Shown: positions 32,400 to 41,258, numbered from the stretch's first letter. The stretch is DNA of 52,298 nucleotides from Bacteroidales bacterium (GCA_003552075.1 PUOJ01000050.1:1-52298), one strand, 5' to 3'. Notes: generated by a model from the letters alone, not told the origin. Translations and numbers: made by a program.

Positions 32400-33668
32400 T
32401 TACTTTCTGGACACCTCAAAAAAGTCGCCAATGGCGAAAGTAACCGTTCTGCCGTCAGACTTGGTTTCGCCATCTACCACAACGGGTTGGCCCAGGAGGT
32501 TGTTGATGCTGCCGAACCCACGGCGGGCATACCGGCCCAGCAGAGATGCGTCTGTATGCAACAGCTCTTCCGCCTGGTCAATGGGCAGCCCTGTTCGTTC
32601 TGTAAGCTCGTTCCGGGCTAGCTGGGCCAGTGTAAGGTCTTGCCTGTCGGCCGTTCGGGGATCGTCAGCATGCTCTGCGAATAAGTCTGCGCGGTCGCGG
32701 TAAGCAAGCCAGTAATATTCCTGTCGTTTGCGGAGAGGTTCCTGTGGTCTTTGTGTTGCGCCAACGGGAGTCTGTGGCATCACACGATGCATCTGCGATG
32801 CCAGGAGTGGTCTTAGCGCGGGGGTTTCGTAGCCAGGGTCTGCATAAGCTGCAGGCACACCAGGGTCCGCTGACTGGCGGTCAACTTGCAGGGAGGTCAG
32901 CCGGCTTGATGTGGTAGCAAGGTGGATGCCCGGCCGGGAGCTGGCAGGCAGCTGATTTGGAGGAATGGGGGTCATCGCCCGGGCTGACCTCTGCAGCAGA
33001 CCGGGAGCTTCCGCAACGGCCTCCGTCAGCTCCCGGTCGATGCCAGCAGGGGTGTCTTGTGTAAACTCCGGCGTCGTGTGGTCAGGCATGAAGTGCCACA
33101 TGATCACCGCCATCAGCACGGCAGCCGCAGCAGCTGCTGCCGTGTGGCTGTAACGACGCACAAAAGCTCCGATGGGATGTCGCTTCAGAGCTTGCTTTCC
33201 GGGGCACGTCGCTGCCGGTTCGGGGCGCAGACGGGCTGCACGCAACAATTCAAGGTCCTTTTGATACGCCGGGTTGGCTGACAAAAAGGCACGGGCCGCC
33301 TCTTCCTGTTCCTTGTCCAGGTCTCCTTCAGTGAAAGCAATAAGCACCGTGTCCACGCGTGCGGGCCGCACGCGAAGAACACCCTGGTCGTCAGGGGCAA
33401 AAAGATCCTCCGAAAGGATGGCCACTTCCGTCTCCGCATGTGCAGGTCCATGGGCAGCCGCCCAAAGGTCCTTTTTCAGGCTGTCCTTTCCGGGAAACTC
33501 AACCTGGTCCGCACCCTCCAGGCCCACCATCTCAAAGGCCTCAAACTCTGCCCGCAGGTCAGGATGGCTTTCAAGGAACACCAAAAGCTCTCGCCTGCCT
33601 TCGTCTGAAAGCCTGCCCTCAAAATGGTCGAGGAAATAGAGCGGATAGTTTTCCCGGTTGATCTTCAT
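32400..33668 (-). CDS. Predicted anti-sigma factor with duplicated N-terminal module
   Basis: A 422-residue protein directly downstream of an ECF sigma gene (94-base gap), as expected for a cognate anti-sigma factor. The cytoplasmic N-terminal part contains two copies of one module, about 97 residues apart. The first has FEGRLSDEGRRELLVFLESHP then FPGKDSLKK (58-66); the second has TEGDLDKEQEEAARAFLSANP then CPGKQALKR (155-163). A single membrane helix spans about 174-194 (Ala-rich). A disordered Pro/Thr/Ser-rich periplasmic region (195-330) and a C-terminal helical domain follow. There is no zinc-binding HxxxCxxC motif. The start at 33668 begins the first module; an upstream extension is possible. 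Confidence 0.72.
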   Translation of the reverse strand: MKINRENYPLYFLDHFEGRLSDEGRRELLVFLESHPDLRAEFEAFEMVGLEGADQVEFPGKDSLKKDLWAAAHGPAHAETEVAILSEDLFAPDDQGVLRVRPARVDTVLIAFTEGDLDKEQEEAARAFLSANPAYQKDLELLRAARLRPEPAATCPGKQALKRHPIGAFVRRYSHTAAAAAAAVLMAVIMWHFMPDHTTPEFTQDTPAGIDRELTEAVAEAPGLLQRSARAMTPIPPNQLPASSRPGIHLATTSSRLTSLQVDRQSADPGVPAAYADPGYETPALRPLLASQMHRVMPQTPVGATQRPQEPLRKRQEYYWLAYRDRADLFAEHADDPRTADRQDLTLAQLARNELTERTGLPIDQAEELLHTDASLLGRYARRGFGSINNLLGQPVVVDGETKSDGRTVTFAIGDFFEVSRK

Positions 33669-33761
33669 TGTCTCTTTGATGGTTTCAGGCCGAAAGCCAG
33701 GCTTCATGTGCATGGTGCATCCATTTGCCAAGATGCCGGGGCCGGGGGCCTTGATTGATTG

Positions 33762-34247
33762 TCATATGACCACGTCCATGCTTCCAATGTACTTTTTTAA
33801 AAACAGGCGCGCCCGGTAAATGTACACCTTTACCTGCGACTCGCTCAGGCCAGTAATTTGACCGATCTCGTGGTAGGAATACCCTTCATAATCGCGCAAC
33901 ATGATCACTGCACGTTGATCGGAAGGCAGGCGCGAAAGCCCTTCTTCCAGTATTTCCCCAAGCCCGGAGTATTCCTGCTGGTATCCTTCTGTCTGCATAG
34001 GAACTTCATCGCACAGGTCTTCCTTTTTTCCCTTTCTCAGGCTGTCGATCATCGCGTGATAGGCCGTGCTGAACAGGTAAGCGCGGGCTTTATCCACATG
34101 GACTTCACGATGGCGAAGCCAGAGCCTTTCAAAGCTGTCCTGCACCACATCCTGTGCCCGGGCATCGTCGCGCAGGTTTTTCAGGATAAAGCGATACACG
34201 CCATCCGCATAGCGGTCTACACACTGATTGTATTCGGCCGTTGTCAT
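33762..34247 (-). CDS. ECF-subfamily RNA polymerase sigma factor
   Basis: A 161-residue sigma-70-family factor of the extracytoplasmic-function type. Region 2 covers about residues 8-75, with RDDARAQDVVQDSFERLW (2.1-2.2) and KARAYLFSTAYHAMIDSLRK (2.3-2.4). Region 4 covers about 100-155, with LPSDQRAVIMLRDYEGYSYHEIGQITGLSESQVKVYIYRAR containing the -35-binding helix-turn-helix. A linker rich in Glu/Gln separates them. It has no extra C-terminal domain. The following gene is its likely anti-sigma partner, with a membrane helix. A TACCTTTG box lies about 330 bases upstream; signal and regulon are unknown. Confidence 0.95.
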   Translation of the reverse strand: MTTAEYNQCVDRYADGVYRFILKNLRDDARAQDVVQDSFERLWLRHREVHVDKARAYLFSTAYHAMIDSLRKGKKEDLCDEVPMQTEGYQQEYSGLGEILEEGLSRLPSDQRAVIMLRDYEGYSYHEIGQITGLSESQVKVYIYRARLFLKKYIGSMDVVI

Positions 34248-34815
34248 GTGTTCCGGTTAGCTCCTGTTTATCTGCCGCTTGCCTCCATTTGTAGCGGCTT
34301 TTTCAAGTCAGCATCCAATGCTTTGTCGTTGGTGGTTGGTTCAGCTGCACGTTCAGCGCCTGTTTATCAGTCACTGCAGGCCAACTCAGATTTTCAGCAA
34401 GTTCCATTTCCCCTGTCTCTCCTCACCTGCCTTTGGGCTCCGTGGCTTCATTGCCGTTGATCGTGCCTTCTCAAATCCGGTGCAGGCCCCTTTTATCTCA
34501 CCTGGGCGTATCCTTGCTGGACATTCCACCTGCATGCAACAGTAAGACGTACTTCAAGTGAAAAAAGTTACACCAAAGCAAAGGTACGGATTGTTTTTAT
34601 ATCTTATCCGCTTATAGCGTGCAACTTACAGGCAGCTGTGTGCGCAGCCAATTTGGGTGTTTGAGGCAATATGGGCTACAGTACCCTCCGAATGTTATTC
34701 TCCGTAAAGCAGGCCTTCCTGGTGGCACATTATCCCCAGGGGCTTTACGCAGGCTGCACATTCGTTCAGTAGCGTAAAGAAGCTTGATGCAACAGCGCCC
34801 TCTTCGTTTTTGTAG
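34248..34815. other. 568-base intergenic region upstream of the ECF sigma gene
   Basis: No supported gene. It contains a minus-strand -7 box (34579-34586) and a perfect 8-bp inverted repeat CTTTACGC/GCGTAAAG (34743-34750 and 34772-34779). A further GTAAAGC arm near 34703 can compete for the first arm. The latter structures lie just past the end of the cyanophycin operon. Confidence 0.5.
34579..34586 (-). promoter_or_regulatory. Candidate -7 box TACCTTTG for the sigma/anti-sigma pair
   Basis: Exact TAnnTTTG on the minus strand, giving a predicted leader of about 330 nt before the ECF sigma start. Confidence 0.35.
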
Positions 34816-36123
34816 TTATTTTTTTACCCAAGGCTTGCTTATGGAGGAATTGCCGCTTGTCAGGCGCACGACATATGCACCTGCGGGCAGGTTGGAGATG
34901 TCTATGGCCATTGTCTTTCCAGGAATGTAGCTGCGCTTTTCACTTATCACCAGGTGGCCGGCGGCAGAAAGCAGGTCGACATGCACGTGCTTTCCCGTCT
35001 CATCCGGACTGATCTCTTTTATCCTTACGTGCAGCATCTTATCGGCAGGGTTGGGGTAGAGCTTTAGTTTGGCCGGCTGCTTTTCAGGAAGCAGGACACC
35101 GGTCTCATCGTCCACTTCAGCAACCAGCAGCTCGCCATCGACCACGTACCAGTAATGCCATTCTCCGCCTTCGCCTTCATCCCAGTTGTCGATATCAAAC
35201 CACCCGCTGCCCTCAAAGTCTCCTTTCACTTGGTATACCAGGATGGCTTCCCCGCCCTGCTCCCAGTGGAGAGGCTCTCCTGGCACGCAAGTTTCGGGGG
35301 GTCCCCCATGTTTTTGAAGGAAGTAGGCATAGTCATCATAGGATGGATGTCCGAACACCCGGGCCTGCCCGGCTTGATCAACCGCAATGGCGGTATATTC
35401 ATTGGCGGCGATCCCACGGGCATCCATTTGCCAGTCGGCGATCATCCTGGCCATGAAGCCCACATGCCGCCCATGGCGATCCATTCCGTCATCATGGATG
35501 CGGTTGTAGTGGCTGTCGGTTACCGTTTGCTCCATGAAGGGCACCTGCAGGAAGTCCTTTTCCAGCTTCACCCGCCAGTGGTAGGGATCCGAGAGTGCTT
35601 CCGAAGACCATACCGTGCCGTTTTCTGCGCCGAAAACCACCTCTCCGAGTACCGCCATCCCGGCGCTGGTGCCGCCAATGGTGATTTTTTTGTTGGTGAT
35701 CAGCTCGTTAAGCATGTCCAGCATCTCGCTGTCGCGCCATTCGTCCACATAGTGCCACTGGTTGCCACCGGCAATGAATACCACCTCCGCTTCCGCGAGA
35801 ATGTCGAGCACCTCCGGGCTTTCGGTGTCTTCCGGACCGGTGATCACGATAGACGTTACCGAGTTGACCTCCACGCCCAATCCGCTGTAGAAGTAGTTGT
35901 TGTATCCGTCCGAGCCGGAGGCCCGTAATACCACCACGTCGCCTCCATCTGCGCGCTGCAGCATCCAGGCCATGGCATCGTCGTTGTCGGTCTCACCGCC
36001 AGCCAGCACAAGCCCTGGCAGATGATCTGTGTCCACGGACTCCTCATTGCCCGTGTGATAGATCTCCTGTGTCCATCCGAAGAGCACTGTCAAAACCAAT
36101 AAAATCGTCAATAAAATTTTCAT
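34816..36123 (-). CDS. S51-family peptidase (cyanophycinase-like) with type IX secretion tail
   Basis: A 435-residue secreted peptidase of the cyanophycinase (S51) superfamily. The signal peptide is residues 1-19 (MKILLTILLVLTVLFGWTQ). The catalytic domain shows LVLAGGETDNDDAM (39-51), FIAGGNQWHYVDEW (116-129) and the nucleophile elbow GGTSAGMAVLG with Ser153. It then has VTDSHYNR, aligning with the DQHF region of canonical enzymes, and RHGRHVGFMARM. The C-terminal ~85 residues (KLYPNPADKMLHVRI to YVVRLTSG) form a type A T9SS sorting domain, so it is predicted outside or on the cell surface. It is the last gene of the operon. It is clearly diverged from the lipoprotein cyanophycinase two genes upstream. 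The ATG at 36123 starts the signal peptide. Confidence 0.88.
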   Translation of the reverse strand: MKILLTILLVLTVLFGWTQEIYHTGNEESVDTDHLPGLVLAGGETDNDDAMAWMLQRADGGDVVVLRASGSDGYNNYFYSGLGVEVNSVTSIVITGPEDTESPEVLDILAEAEVVFIAGGNQWHYVDEWRDSEMLDMLNELITNKKITIGGTSAGMAVLGEVVFGAENGTVWSSEALSDPYHWRVKLEKDFLQVPFMEQTVTDSHYNRIHDDGMDRHGRHVGFMARMIADWQMDARGIAANEYTAIAVDQAGQARVFGHPSYDDYAYFLQKHGGPPETCVPGEPLHWEQGGEAILVYQVKGDFEGSGWFDIDNWDEGEGGEWHYWYVVDGELLVAEVDDETGVLLPEKQPAKLKLYPNPADKMLHVRIKEISPDETGKHVHVDLLSAAGHLVISEKRSYIPGKTMAIDISNLPAGAYVVRLTSGNSSISKPWVKK

Positions 36124-36345
36124 ACGTCTCGTTTTTGTCAAAAACAGGGGGGCGTAATGCCTTAAAGCCTCATATCCAGGTGGCTTGGTAACACTCCGCC
36201 CCGACACGAACTTTCCAAAACACCTTCTTAGGGGTCAAAGCGCGAGCCTTTGCTAATCGTGCCGCCCCTCAATCTTCCAGGGCGGTCAGCACCTTCATCG
36301 CGTCCCGGGCCCTGGCTGAAGGCTAGCCTGTGTCATTCATGCAAC

Positions 36346-37959
36346 CTAAAACCCCGAAAGGTCCATTGTCACCGTCGGGATGAGCAGCAGGAAGCCCAGC
36401 AGGATCAGGATGGCGATGAGTGGGGTGACCCATTTGACCCATTTATGGTATGGGATGCGTGCAACGCCGAGCACGGCGATCAGCACGCCGGAGGTGGGGG
36501 TGATCATGTTGGTGAAGCCATCGCCAAACTGGAAGGCCATCACGGTGGCCTGCCGGGAGATGTCGATGAGGTCACTGAAGGGCGCCATGATGGGCATGGT
36601 GATGGCCGCTTTGGCTGAGCCGCTTGGGATTACTATGTTGACAATGGTCTGGATCACGTACATCACCCCGACGGAGGCCACGCTGCCAAACTGGCCGAGC
36701 GAACGACTCAGTCCGTAGAGGATGCTGTCGATGATGCCACCATCTTCGAGCACCACGATGATGCCCCCTGCGAGTCCGACGATGATGGCTGCCGACATGA
36801 TGTCCTTCACCCCGTCGAGGAAGGAGGTGGCGATGTCGTTGGCATCCTTTTGTACGGCAAGTCCTGCAGCGATCCCCATCCCCAGGAAGAGGGTGGCGAT
36901 CTCCATCACGTACCACTGGTATCCCATCACGCCCACGATAAGGAAAAGGATGGTGTAGGCCAGCAGGAGGAGGATAAAGAAGTGCACTGACTTGCGGAGG
37001 GTCCATATCCCGGCCAGGGCAAAGATCACGGTGGCCACGGGGATCACGGTGATGGTAGCCGATGAGGCGCCCACGGTCAGCGTGGACAGCGGGTACATCA
37101 CAGAAAAAATGGCGAGTACCAGCAAGACCGCCGCATATACGTACCAGGCCATCCTGGGCGTATAATAGGTGATGTTGTTCACGTCGCTGGCCTCTCGTTT
37201 TCGCCAGTAGCTGTCTTCTTCATACATGGTGGATCGCGTGGGGTCTTTTCGTATTCTGGACACATAGCGCAGCACAAAGGCAATGCCCACGATGTTGATC
37301 ACCACCCATGCAAAGAGGCGGTATTCGAGGCCTGAAAACAGGGGCAGGTCGGCCAGGCCCTGGGCGATTCCGATGGTGAAGGGGTTCAGGATGGCTCCGG
37401 CAAAGCCAAGATGGGCGCCGATGTATACCATGCAGACTCCCGTAATGCTGTCGTAGCCCATGGAGATCGCCAGCGGGATCAGGATGATCACGAAGGCGAT
37501 CGTCTCCTCGCTCATCCCGAAAATGGCACCAAAGGCACTGAAGAGCAGCATCACCATCACAATGATGATGTTGTCCACACCCAGCCGGCGCATGGTGGCA
37601 TTGCTTTCGAGTTTGCGTGCATAGCGCAGGAAGGACATGATTCCCACATCGATGGCCTTGGTCTGGTTCATGATCCAGAAGGCGCCGCCGATCATCAGGA
37701 TGAACACGATGATGTTGGACTGTCGTACAAAACCGTTGAAGAGCGCCGACAGCACCTGCCAGGTCTGCGGCTGGCTGTCGAGTGTGTGCCCCTCCGGAAG
37801 TTGGTCCTCGTAATAAAAGACCATGGTGCTTTGTTCTCTGCCGTCGATGACCACCGTCTCCTCAATGTATTTTCCCGGTGGGATGAACCAGGTGAGGACG
37901 GCTGCCAGGATGATGATGAAAAATACGATGACGTAGGTGTGGGGTATCTTCTTCAGCAT
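36346..37959 (-). CDS. YfcC family inner-membrane transporter
   Basis: A 537-residue polytopic membrane protein of the YfcC family (ion transporter superfamily, related to DcuC and AbgT carriers). About 12 hydrophobic segments are visible. The family-type opening is YVIVFFIIILAAVLTWFIPPGKY, and other landmarks are FGAIFGMSEETIAF, VYIGAHLGFAGAILNPFTIGIAQG, VNIVIPSGSAKAAITMPIMAP and GDGFTNMITPTSGVLIAVLG. The two hairpin-like regions (FGMSEET and PSGSAKA) resemble re-entrant substrate sites of this superfamily. Its place between two cyanophycinases suggests it imports the peptide product or an amino acid (arginine, aspartate or beta-Asp-Arg). This is inference; AbgT itself takes up a dipeptide-like compound. 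Confidence 0.9.
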   Translation of the reverse strand: MLKKIPHTYVIVFFIIILAAVLTWFIPPGKYIEETVVIDGREQSTMVFYYEDQLPEGHTLDSQPQTWQVLSALFNGFVRQSNIIVFILMIGGAFWIMNQTKAIDVGIMSFLRYARKLESNATMRRLGVDNIIIVMVMLLFSAFGAIFGMSEETIAFVIILIPLAISMGYDSITGVCMVYIGAHLGFAGAILNPFTIGIAQGLADLPLFSGLEYRLFAWVVINIVGIAFVLRYVSRIRKDPTRSTMYEEDSYWRKREASDVNNITYYTPRMAWYVYAAVLLVLAIFSVMYPLSTLTVGASSATITVIPVATVIFALAGIWTLRKSVHFFILLLLAYTILFLIVGVMGYQWYVMEIATLFLGMGIAAGLAVQKDANDIATSFLDGVKDIMSAAIIVGLAGGIIVVLEDGGIIDSILYGLSRSLGQFGSVASVGVMYVIQTIVNIVIPSGSAKAAITMPIMAPFSDLIDISRQATVMAFQFGDGFTNMITPTSGVLIAVLGVARIPYHKWVKWVTPLIAILILLGFLLLIPTVTMDLSGF

Positions 37960-37982
37960 GGGTCAACGATTTAAGACTTGCT

Positions 37983-37997
37983 TGTACACGGGTTAAA
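37983..37997 (-). promoter_or_regulatory. 15-bp shared motif upstream of the YfcC gene
   Basis: TTTAACCCGTGTACA on the minus strand, 23 bases before the YfcC start. An identical 15-mer lies upstream of susC (44351-44365). Occurrence twice in one operon suggests an operator or RNA element. Confidence 0.45.
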
Positions 37998-38013
37998 CGG
38001 GGTTGCAGTGTTG

Positions 38014-38075
38014 CTGTTGGCCATTGGCTGTTGGCTATTCGCTGTTAGCGATCGGTTATCGGCTGTTGGCTGATG
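38014..38075. repeat. Type B heptamer array covering the cyanophycinase stop codon
   Basis: Degenerate TTGGCTA-type units (TTGGCCA, TTGGCTG, TTGGCTA and similar). The array includes the stop codon at 38045-38047, so the C-terminal AISQQPITDR of the cyanophycinase is largely repeat-encoded. Confidence 0.78.
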
Positions 38076-38923
38076 GCAAAGCGTTCGCCGGGCAGGAATA
38101 TGTCGAGCTGCAGGTTTCGGCCGCCCAGTTTGTGTTCGTATTGGGTTTTGGAGGCGTCGGGGTTTCTGTACACCAGCACCTGGGCTATTCCTATCACTTC
38201 TGCCTCATTTCCGTTGACCAGGATGGCGGTGGATTCGTCGATGCCGATTCCGGGCAGCTCCGGGTGTTCCAGCACGGAGGTGATCAGGCGGTTGTGGCGG
38301 CTTCTCCACACGAAGTGCTGGTCGATCACGGCGGTGGTCAGCAGGCCGAGTCCTTCGGCCAGTTCAAGGTTTTCTGATTCGATCACCGGGAAGGTGGGCC
38401 GGTATTCGGGGTAGCGCAGTTCATCGCCGGTGATCATCTTTTCGCTCATCACGGCGGCGCCGGCACTGGTCCCGGCGATCACGGCGCCACCGGCGTAGGC
38501 TTCGTGGATCGCCTCCATCACCGGACCGTCGTACACGATGTCCATGAAGCGGTTCTGGTCGCCGCCACTGATGTAGATCAGCGGGGCTTGTCTGAGGGAG
38601 TCGACCCATTCCTGGCGTGGTTCCTCGTCCGGAAGAAAGTTAAAACCGGCTATGCGGCTGATTCCTTGTTCCAGGAACTGTTCGCTGGCCCATATGATGG
38701 CCGAGTCGGGCTCGGAGCTGGACATCGGCAGGATGGCCACATAGCCCTCATCCCAGATGCCGGCCTCATCAATCATCCGCTCCACCATCTCGGCCGGGCG
38801 GCTGCCGCCACCGATGATGAAAAGCGAGCCTTCCGGATGATGCGCTTCTGTCCGCTCTGCCGCGGGCTGGCAAGCCCACAGGGTGGCCAATACAATGGCT
38901 AATACAAGAATGTGTGTCTTCAT
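38045..38923 (-). CDS. Cyanophycinase, lipoprotein form (CphB/CphE-like)
   Basis: A 292-residue S51 serine peptidase that cleaves cyanophycin to beta-Asp-Arg dipeptides. The lipobox LATLWAC gives a lipidated C18. Canonical family features are LFIIGGGSRPAEM (34-46), YISGGDQNRF (117-126), the nucleophile elbow IAGTSAGAAVMS with Ser153, and DQHFVWRSRHNRL (201-213), the substrate-side motif of characterised cyanophycinases. GIGIDESTAI follows. It lacks the strongly acidic residues after Cys that mark surface export, so periplasmic or surface location is open. Its ATG overlaps the preceding stop (ATGA), implying translational coupling with the PKD lipoprotein. The tail comes from a repeat array. 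Confidence 0.93.
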   Translation of the reverse strand: MKTHILVLAIVLATLWACQPAAERTEAHHPEGSLFIIGGGSRPAEMVERMIDEAGIWDEGYVAILPMSSSEPDSAIIWASEQFLEQGISRIAGFNFLPDEEPRQEWVDSLRQAPLIYISGGDQNRFMDIVYDGPVMEAIHEAYAGGAVIAGTSAGAAVMSEKMITGDELRYPEYRPTFPVIESENLELAEGLGLLTTAVIDQHFVWRSRHNRLITSVLEHPELPGIGIDESTAILVNGNEAEVIGIAQVLVYRNPDASKTQYEHKLGGRNLQLDIFLPGERFAISQQPITDR

Positions 38924-39807
38924 TTGCTCCCGATAAAGAGGTGAATATCTGTCAGTACGATCGAATACAGGTCGGTGGAGTCGTGGTGGCGGAAGGCCAC
39001 GTGGATCTCTTCTCCTGCAAAGTCAGCGAGGTCAATGCTTCGAAGCTGCCACACCCAATTTTCCATTTCGGGGTCCAGCCGTTCGCTATAGATGGTTTCA
39101 AAGTCTTCCACATCGGTCCCGGTGGTTGACACCAGCACGCTGTACTTTTCCGTCCTGAACTCCGGTCCGGAGGCACGCGGGGTCACATAAAACTCAAGCA
39201 TTACCTCTTCCTGTTCGCTTAAGTCGATCTTTGGCGTGACGATCCAGTTGTCGGGCTCCAGTACTTCGCCTGTTGCTGCATCCCAGGAGTCGGACATGAT
39301 GTAATACTCTGTTTCGTCATCGCCCTCGAAGCTGTCCCAGTACCAGTTGCGGCCGTCGCCATTGAGGTCGATCAGCGTCCACCCTTCCGGCGGGAAGTCT
39401 TCCTCCAGTGCCGGGTCATCAAATCGTTCCCGGAAGAGTGTTGACACGAGGCTCAGTCGCTCCGTGGCCTCCAGCTTGTTGTAATGCAGCTCCCTTTCCG
39501 GCTCCACCCTCAGGGTCACTTCATACACGCCATCCTCTTCGTAAATTGCCACGGGGTGTTCCTCGTCAGAGGTGTTTCCATCGCCGAAGTCCCAGTGGTA
39601 GCCCACTGCATTCAGGGATTTGTTTTCAAAGGAGACCTCATAATAGATCTCCCCGGTCTCTGAGTCGGTCAGGACCTCAAACGCATAGTCAAATGCTGCC
39701 TGGGTGCTCGCTGCAGGCACCTCCATCTCATCCTCCGAGCAGGCCTGCAAGGCCACGATGAGTGCCGGAACGAGAAGCAGGCTCATTATTTTCAGCAAGG
39801 TTTTCAT
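38920..39807 (-). CDS. PKD-domain surface lipoprotein (cyanophycin locus)
   Basis: A 295-residue lipoprotein. The signal peptide ends at C23 (VALQAC), and the residues that follow (SEDEME) match the acidic surface-export signal of Bacteroidota, so it probably faces outward. A PKD domain covers about residues 35-110, with the signature YHWDFGDGNTSDEEHP. A choice-of-anchor-J/cleaved-adhesin-like beta-sandwich fills the rest (FDDPALEEDFPPEGWTLIDLNGDGRNW to the closing IVLTDIHLF). It has no catalytic motif. Located right after susD, it occupies the slot of SusE/SusF-type binding proteins and may capture the polymer. It is coupled to the cyanophycinase by a 4-base overlap. Confidence 0.85.
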   Translation of the reverse strand: MKTLLKIMSLLLVPALIVALQACSEDEMEVPAASTQAAFDYAFEVLTDSETGEIYYEVSFENKSLNAVGYHWDFGDGNTSDEEHPVAIYEEDGVYEVTLRVEPERELHYNKLEATERLSLVSTLFRERFDDPALEEDFPPEGWTLIDLNGDGRNWYWDSFEGDDETEYYIMSDSWDAATGEVLEPDNWIVTPKIDLSEQEEVMLEFYVTPRASGPEFRTEKYSVLVSTTGTDVEDFETIYSERLDPEMENWVWQLRSIDLADFAGEEIHVAFRHHDSTDLYSIVLTDIHLFIGSK

Positions 39808-39850
39808 ATTGTGGTGTTGTTTTGTGAATATTTTCTAAAGGTGTGCATGT

Positions 39851-39874
39851 CAAACGGCAAAAGGTCTAAAAGGA
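39851..39874 (-). repeat. Octamer array, type C, about 3 units, before PKD lipoprotein
   Basis: On the minus strand: TCCTTTTA, GACCTTTT, GCCGTTTG. The array ends 43 bases before the start at 39807 and is in the sense orientation. It is weaker than the other arrays. Confidence 0.45.
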
Positions 39875-39914
39875 TGCTTTTGCTGCTGGCTTTTGGCCGT
39901 TTGTTCTTCGTTTT

Positions 39915-41258
39915 TTAGTAACAGTCGTTCTGGTACATCTCATCGTGGAAGTTGGTCAGCAGCTCACCCAGCGGGATGGGGAAGCGCGTATAACACTCCT
40001 CGTCAAGGCCGTCGAGCTCTTCCACTGCCCTGCCACTGCGCACAAGGTCAAACCAGCGGTGCCCTTCGAAGGCAAACTCTTTTTGCCTGGTTTCATGGAT
40101 GATGTCGAGCAGTTGTCCGGGGTCGGTGGTTTCAATGGGGTCCAGCCCGGCTCTTTCAAGCACCATGTTGACGTCGGCGCGTGCCTGGTCGAGTGATTCC
40201 CCGAGCAGGGCATAAGCTTCCGCACGGATGAGGTACATCTCTGCCAGTCGCATGACATAGACGTTGTCGGTTCCTGTTTCGATGTCATTGTATTTGATGG
40301 CATAATGGTTGTCTCCGTCGAGTGCGATGGAGAGGTCCCGGCGCACATCATGTTCAGCATACCTTTCGTAGAGCGTTTCGGTTGGCGAGAACTCCCTTCT
40401 TCCGCTCAGGGATGTCGGGAAGAAATACTCTGCCAGCCTGTTGCGGGCCTGCTCATAGAAGTCCACTTCGAAAATGCTTTCACTGTTGCCTCCATCGGCA
40501 AACAGGGTTTCGAAGGGCACCAGCTCCAGCCCGTAATCTTCGATGACGGCTGTAGCTTCGGCTGCAGCGGTGTTGAGTTGAACATCTTGCCCGGTGATGG
40601 CGTGTTCAAAGAGGCTGACCCTTGCTCTCAGTGCCTGTACGGCAGCCCTGGAGGCCAGGCCCTGTTCCACGCTGGTTCGCAGGTAGGCTTCAGCAAAGTC
40701 GAGGTCGTCGTGCACCTGCAGGTATACCTCGGCATAGGGCCTTCGTGGCACGTTGAGGTCGTCTTCATCTTCCGTGGCGGGCTCTGTGCGGATGGGCACG
40801 GGGCCAAACAAGCGCACCAGGTCGAAATGGGCCAGGGCGCGCAGGAACTTCAGCTCGGCGAGGTAGGCGTTGGCCTCCTCATCGCTTAGCTCATCCACCT
40901 GGGGAATTTTGGCGATGGTATGGTTTGCCCTGTTGATCATCCGATAGATGGCCGACCAGGTTCCTTCCACGATCACATTGTCGGCAAGGATGCTGTTGTT
41001 ATCCATCTGGTTATAGCCTGCCGTGGTCCCTGTCCAGGTCAGGTTGTCGGCCGACAGGTCGCCGGCCACGAGGAAGTTCCGGCCATAGTAGCCGGCTGCC
41101 TGCAGCGCAGAGTAAGTGCCGGTGATGGCACTTTCCACGTCGGCTCTGCTTTCAATGGCATCTTCGCCCGGAATGCTGTGATAGGGCTCCACGTCCAGCA
41201 CGTCGCATGCGGAGAGCACAAAAACCAGCATAATGGGCAGCAAAAATATTTTTTTCAT
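39915..41258 (-). CDS. SusD-like outer-membrane binding lipoprotein
   Basis: A 447-residue RagB/SusD family lipoprotein, the lid and binding partner of a SusC channel. The lipobox is VFVLSAC (C18). The tetratricopeptide-like helical core is recognisable: ADVESAITGTYSALQAAGYYGRN near residue 39, then NANHTIAKIP, AYLAELKFLRALAHFDLVRLFGPVPI near 134-153, and TSRAAVQALRARV-type helices. The C-terminal family block VYVMRLAEMYLIRAEAYALLG and EFAFEGHRWFDLVRSG is complete. It lies 116 bases after susC. The surrounding genes are peptidases, so a peptide ligand is more likely than a glycan. Confidence 0.95.
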   Translation of the reverse strand: MKKIFLLPIMLVFVLSACDVLDVEPYHSIPGEDAIESRADVESAITGTYSALQAAGYYGRNFLVAGDLSADNLTWTGTTAGYNQMDNNSILADNVIVEGTWSAIYRMINRANHTIAKIPQVDELSDEEANAYLAELKFLRALAHFDLVRLFGPVPIRTEPATEDEDDLNVPRRPYAEVYLQVHDDLDFAEAYLRTSVEQGLASRAAVQALRARVSLFEHAITGQDVQLNTAAAEATAVIEDYGLELVPFETLFADGGNSESIFEVDFYEQARNRLAEYFFPTSLSGRREFSPTETLYERYAEHDVRRDLSIALDGDNHYAIKYNDIETGTDNVYVMRLAEMYLIRAEAYALLGESLDQARADVNMVLERAGLDPIETTDPGQLLDIIHETRQKEFAFEGHRWFDLVRSGRAVEELDGLDEECYTRFPIPLGELLTNFHDEMYQNDCY

